Shown: in pieces, positions 59,869-64,000 of the stretch
Position numbering within the stretch: the first letter of the stretch is position 1
How the letters are laid out: each line of letters opens with the position of its first letter
Assembly (NCBI GenBank): GCA_033030425.1
Contig: JAUFSD010000025.1
Span: 434,001-498,000, forward strand
Direction of reading: 5' to 3'
DNA from: Verpa conica
Lineage: Eukaryota > Ascomycota > Pezizomycetes > Pezizales > Morchellaceae
Length of the DNA stretch: 64,000 nucleotides
Position numbers and translations under genes: made by a program
Notes under the pieces: generated by a model
Told to the model about the DNA's origin: nothing
Database searches by the model: none
Seen by the model: only the letters and a program-made list of their open reading frames with translations

Positions 59869-60529
59869 AAAAATTGGTGAAAGAAAAGGTTCCAAGTTAG
59901 GGTTGTATTGGGTCATAGCATTTTTGTTATTCTGCTCTGACATTTCTTTAAAGGGTTGCAATATCTGTATTTCACTTCTCGCATTTCTTTTCGCGGAGCA
60001 TGGGGGTTTATGTTGTATTGAAACTCGGCCGGTGGGAATGGTATGAAAAGGATTTCTGGTGGAAGGGTACTCGGAAGAGCTTGGGAATTGCATGGAATCT
60101 ACACTATACTGAGTTCGAGTTACCTGAATTACCACGCCTATACTGCTATCACGAGCTTGTTTACCCAAAGTGTGCATCACCCTTAAAATCAACAATGCCT
60201 ATTTGCTATTAGGTTTGAGTACCCTTTTACTAGAGCTTTAGACGTTTTGGGCAAATTGATAAACCTATTAGCGTTATCTCATATTCTTAGTATCCTCCGT
60301 TAATTACTTCTAGCCCACAATATCAAAGTACAGAACCTCTACCATATCATGGGTTCAAGCACGGCCGCATTTGTGGACCTTATTAAGTTATTTATATAAT
60401 TCTATACATATGATTTGAAATATAGATGCGGGGTATGAAAGAAGCTGTGTGAACCCTGAATATGTAGTAAATATATAAGTAGTTAATAAATCTACAATCG
60501 CCAGCCTTGCTCCATACCCTCAGTCATTC
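59869..60529. other. Convergent 3' intergenic region
   Basis: About 660 bp between NST1 and mL40 stop codons; AT-rich in its second half. A 70-codon frame at 60000-60212 has no motif. Confidence 0.55.
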
Positions 60530-61117
60530 TTAAACTACCCTTTTCCAATTATGGTTCCATCCATTCTTGGGCGGTGTATCCGTCGGAATCCTCAACTCGA
60601 TCGGTGGAACACCAACACCCTTCTTTGCAATAGCTATCCTAAAAAGCCTCAAATCTGTATTCCTCAACTCCTCACACGCATCTCGAATCTTGTTGTATTG
60701 TCTTTCTAATTCTAGTTCCCGTTCCTTGCGTATATTACGTTTGTAAATTTGCCAAGCGCGGTGAATCGTCCAGTGGCGGAGCATGCGCATTGTTCCAAAG
60801 CGGAGGGGGCGTGGGGTTAAGGGGTGGTAGAGGGAATAGCGGATGAGGCCTACATTAGTGGAGGTGGTTAATAGGTTATATAGTGGGATGCAAGATAGGA
60901 GCCAAGCACAGAGCTGGGGACGGTGAGGGAGGGGGTACTAACGAACTCTCAAATCTCCTTTGTCTTTACCCCTTTTTCCTTTTGCACGCCCGGCCATGCC
61001 ACGGACGGATAAGAAAGATCCCCCATTTGAAGGTGTGATTGTAGTGGTAGTTCGGCGTAGAAGCTGCGCGCAGAATTGCGGCAAGCCAAAGGGAGAGAAT
61101 CCAAGCCACGATTTCAT
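60530..61117 (-). CDS. MRPL28: Mitochondrial large ribosomal subunit protein mL40
   Basis: Minus-strand exons 61117-60943 and 60849-60530 give 164 residues. The first 40 residues (MKSWLGFSPFGLPQFCAQLLRRTTT) are a basic, Ser/Thr-rich mitochondrial presequence. GKRGKDKGDLRV joined to RLIRYSLYHPLTPRPLRFGTMRMLRHWTIHRAWQIY is the family signature, then a charged helix, LRNTDLRLFRIAIAKKG and the ending PIELRIPTDTPPKNGWNHNW. This is the fungal counterpart of yeast Mrpl28 (mL40). The intron (93 nt) is at a conserved point in the domain. A TTAGGGTTAGGG motif lies about 140 bp upstream of the start. Confidence 0.93.
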
Positions 61118-62341
61118 CTGTATACCTCAGAACTAGATTCAAAGGTATTAAAAAGGAAATCTATTGAATATGATGGCGGCGGTTGTCGTTGTGGTTAGGG
61201 CTGCCACATGAAGTTGAGAGTCTTTAATTTTTGCCAAGCCTTTAGATTACGGGATTAGGGTTAGGGATGGAAGGCCTAGGACCAAAGGTTTAATCGTACT
61301 CAAATGACTATTTTATTAATGTGAAATTTTCTGTTGTATTTTTTTCTTTGAAAAGGCTATATTCAAGGATCAAGAGCATAATTACTATAAACTTGTATCA
61401 CAGATTATGATTCACCAACAAAAACTTCTTTTCACTCAGTTATACGAGGTTTGGGGATAGCTGGTTGATTGGTTACAATTTTAAGAATAGTGAGTCATGT
61501 TAGTATGAGAGATCAGCACCGAATTTCTCAACTAACCCTAAGTATATTTATTAGACTCTACTTTGACTTAATTATGTAGCTGGAATTGTTCTAGGAATGT
61601 GTTAGCTAAATTTAGACATAGTATTCTACTAACACGTAGATACGAGGTTTATAATTGTCTCTACTTGTAGTTACGGGGCGCTATTTCTTTTATAATATGT
61701 AAAAAGGAATAAGAAAATACAAGGACAGTATATAGGAGAAATATATACTGCTGTTGTATGTGAAAGGGGGTACGGCTATATCTGGAAGATCTTAATTTCT
61801 ATAAGTTTTATACTTAGCCATAATAATGCTAGGAGGTAGAAAAATATATAAGAAAGCTCTAGATCTAGTCTTGTGTCCTAGTAGTACTCAAATAAATTTT
61901 TCTAGAGCCCCTCAAGACGATTTTACCCAGAGGTAGAGCTTAGATGCAAGGCCGCAAACATTTAAAAAATCATAAGGTAGTATGACATACTGATAAAAAT
62001 AGTTCCCGGCATTCTAAGCCCTTCTTTTTTTGGAGTCTCCAGGGAGCTTTCCCAAGGGACTCTTTAGAGTTTCTAATTTCTATCATATTTTCTCTATAAA
62101 GTGTCTGATCATTCGCAACCCTATAATCCGCCAAGCTATACGTCGCTATCATTGATGATAATTGAACCCCGCAGCGAACTACCAATTGAAAAACTAGGCC
62201 TAGTCGCACGTTCAAAGATGAAGTTAGATATTATCTTTGTACCTATTGATTGCAAAGTTAAGCTTCTCTATCTCCATAATTCGGAAAGTTCAATACAGAG
62301 ATGCCTAATCTAAGCCTAGTAGTTTTCCTCCCTACGCCTTG
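61118..62341. other. AT-rich intergenic region
   Basis: About 1.2 kb upstream of mL40. It includes the telomere-like motif at 61255-61267. Beyond that it is strongly AT-rich with many stops; short frames near 62.0-62.3 kb lack motifs. Confidence 0.5.
61255..61267 (+). promoter_or_regulatory. Telomere-like (telobox) motif
   Basis: ATTAGGGTTAGGG sits 138 bp upstream of the mL40 start codon. Tbf1/Teb1-type factors bind TTAGGG in promoters of many fungal ribosomal and other growth genes. Binding here is inferred from the sequence alone. Confidence 0.4.
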
Positions 62342-63681
62342 CTAAGCGCAGATCTTTCCTCCAGAGCCATTGTGCAAATAATGGCATGACCTAACCAACC
62401 CAATCAAGTGCGAAGTCGCCGCTGCAACGACGAAAAAGTGGAATATCTGATGACTACTCCCCCAAATATCAAACCTCCCTGGTGCCCACTTCTCAGGTAT
62501 CCTCGCTGCATATATCCCCGCGCCTAAAATATACAGTACTCCCTCAAGAAACATCCAACTCAGTCCCATACGCTCCTCTAATGCCGTGTATCCATATATC
62601 TTCAACCCATGAAATACGGGGATTATACTAGAACTCCCCATTGCTACAAACATCCCCGCCCTAAAGGGCCGCCACGCAGGTGTTCGAAACGTCGGGATCG
62701 TAGATATACCCGCGCATCCAATCCCCAAGACCAAGATCTATATCGCCCCTAAGTTAATTACCCCTACACCACCACCACCAGAGAACGGCATACCATAGAC
62801 CAATAAATCCACATCAACCCTTCATAACACCAAAACCCGTAATAAACACTTGGCATAAAGCTTCCCATGATGAGTACTACAATTCCTAGGTAGTCTAATT
62901 TATTTCCGAATTTTGCTACATTGTGAGAGTGATTGGATATGGTATGATATGTTGCTGACATGCCAAGACATACCGCTACTGAAGTAAAGAAAATACTGAA
63001 TGCAATTGCATCAGTAGTAGTATACTTAAGAGAGATAATTGTGTAAATATAGAACCCTAGACAGGGGAATATGAGGGCGGGAAGAAGGTGGGAGTATATG
63101 TTGACTGGGTAATGTTAGTTTGTGGAGCTAGGGGTGTTTCCTATTATCCAAAGGTTTATAGGGGTACCGGTTTCATTGTGGAGGTAGCTAAGCGATGTGA
63201 AGCACCTGGTGAACGAGAATGTTTCTGGCCTGTCAACTCGACTTGCCTCAGCTCATACTTTCAGATAGATATTTTGATATCGTTGGCGTCAAACCTGTAC
63301 CCCGAGATTATATAGTGATTATCCCTATTACTAGTTATTATTGCCCTACTTTATTATGTAGGCTTGCTCCTTACTGTTGCCATAGAGCTATAGCTCTCTC
63401 AAGAGACACATTTAACTCGTGCACCCTTCAAAATCAAGTACCATTGACTCAGGCTAACATACGCAACTCATCCCAAAATACCGTCAGTGCCTTTTCGACT
63501 TTCTTCTCTGCGCTTCCCAGGGACTCATAAAACACTAAAGTTAGCCCAGTACAACTCTCTTTATAAAGTTCCAAGGCTATTTACCCCAATAGCTATCCCC
63601 ATAGTAGTTTGCTGATTTCTTTGACGAACTTTCATATTTGCAAGGTGTTGGTTGTGAATTATTGAAGTAGCAGATAATCAT
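62342..63681 (-). CDS. PAQR/hemolysin III family membrane receptor (Izh-like)
   Basis: Seven minus-strand exons: 63681-63585, 63534-63463, 63387-63375 (13 nt), 63324-63295 (30 nt), 63229-63168, 63104-62794 and 62737-62342, giving 326 residues. After a short N-terminus comes [50 protein letters not shown], the conserved entry of the PAQR fold, rebuilt only through both tiny exons. Seven hydrophobic helices follow. The metal-site residues of the superfamily are present: Ser and His in SATYH, Asp in KLDYLG and two His in HQIFHFF. APGRFDIWGSSHQIFH is the family signature. Yeast Izh proteins influence zinc and lipid homeostasis; adiponectin-receptor relatives have ceramidase activity. The start at 63681 is the best in-frame ATG but is less certain than the rest. 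Confidence 0.88.
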
Positions 63682-64000
63682 GATGCCAACTATAGAAACG
63701 TTGGGGGCTCCATGTACTTATAATTCATTCATCATTCATAGAAATGTTGGGACGAATTGCCAACCGTTGAATGGGCGCAAAATGCATGGCCACGTGTTGC
63801 CGCCGCGTCGTTGCCCCATACCCTAAGTCGAACCTAGAGCGAGTGATTTTATGTGACCCTGGGATACTTTCCTGGCGGGCTACTACATAGTTGGGGAGGT
63901 AGTATGCTAATGCATAGTCTCGTTCCCAGCCCAATGGTTGCTTTTGCTGCGCAGCCACCGTAGGTGACGCAGCAAGCTTCGCCGTAGGGGATTGGCACGA
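63682..64000. other. Right-edge region, no gene seen
   Basis: About 320 bp upstream of the PAQR gene. One 77-codon minus-strand frame without motifs. Probably promoter. Confidence 0.5.

Noticed and set aside
1..64000. CRISPR arrays, bacterial operons, secondary metabolite core genes, viral insertions
   Set aside because: None seen: no spaced direct repeats, no polyketide or peptide synthetase domains, and no viral polymerase or capsid motifs in any frame.
1..64000. tRNA genes
   Set aside because: I looked for A-box/B-box pairs and GGTTCGA-type T-loops and found no convincing cloverleaf; a tRNAscan run would be decisive.

Overview
The window is nuclear DNA of a filamentous ascomycete (Pezizomycotina). 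Genes are split by many short GT-AG introns, mostly 46-100 nt, with CTAAC/CTAAT branch points a few bases before the acceptor. Products are typical fungal ones (Nst1, Gds1, Pex14, Hof1/Cdc15-type F-BAR, fungal NLR), and the 5S rRNA genes are dispersed rather than in the rDNA array. Intron density in ordinary genes (Rho2 with 6 introns, Vps35 with 10) suggests an early-diverging class such as Pezizomycetes or Orbiliomycetes; that placement is only a guess.

Layout: 1-3383 3' part of an F-BAR/SH3 septation gene; 4827-7890 NACHT-ankyrin NLR in AT-rich surroundings; 8832-13280 an SCI1-like gene, TRAPPC12 and CDC123; 13.3-17.1 kb gene-poor, holding two divergent 5S rRNA genes; 17155-21818 GDS1-like and OMS1-like genes; 21.8-25.1 kb gene-poor with a MITE; 25133-30682 ETF-ubiquinone oxidoreductase, an F-box/ankyrin gene and an FAD amine oxidase; 31006-38630 NDC80, PEX14, seipin and a small DUF4870-like membrane protein; 38.6-41.5 kb gene-poor with a second MITE; 41552-42947 secreted repeat protein; 43423-46783 VPS35; 46.8-49.5 kb gene-poor with a very small MITE; 49568-61117 SR protein, RHO2, NST1 and mitoribosomal mL40; 62342-63681 PAQR/HlyIII receptor. 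All gene models were built by hand from reading-frame continuity, splice signals and family motifs; coding lengths were checked to be multiples of three.

Most genes are housekeeping and no metabolic cluster is visible. Shared themes are membrane traffic and organelle biology (TRAPPC12, Vps35, Pex14, seipin), mitochondria (ETF-QO, Oms1, mL40) and morphogenesis (F-BAR, Rho2, Ndc80). The accessory elements that deserve attention are the NLR with four nearly identical 99-bp ankyrin repeats, the secreted protein whose pro-region has Kex2-type repeats in front of a duplicated domain, the inverted 5S gene pair, three TA-flanked inverted-repeat elements, and a set of microexons of 6, 7, 13, 22 and 25 nt.
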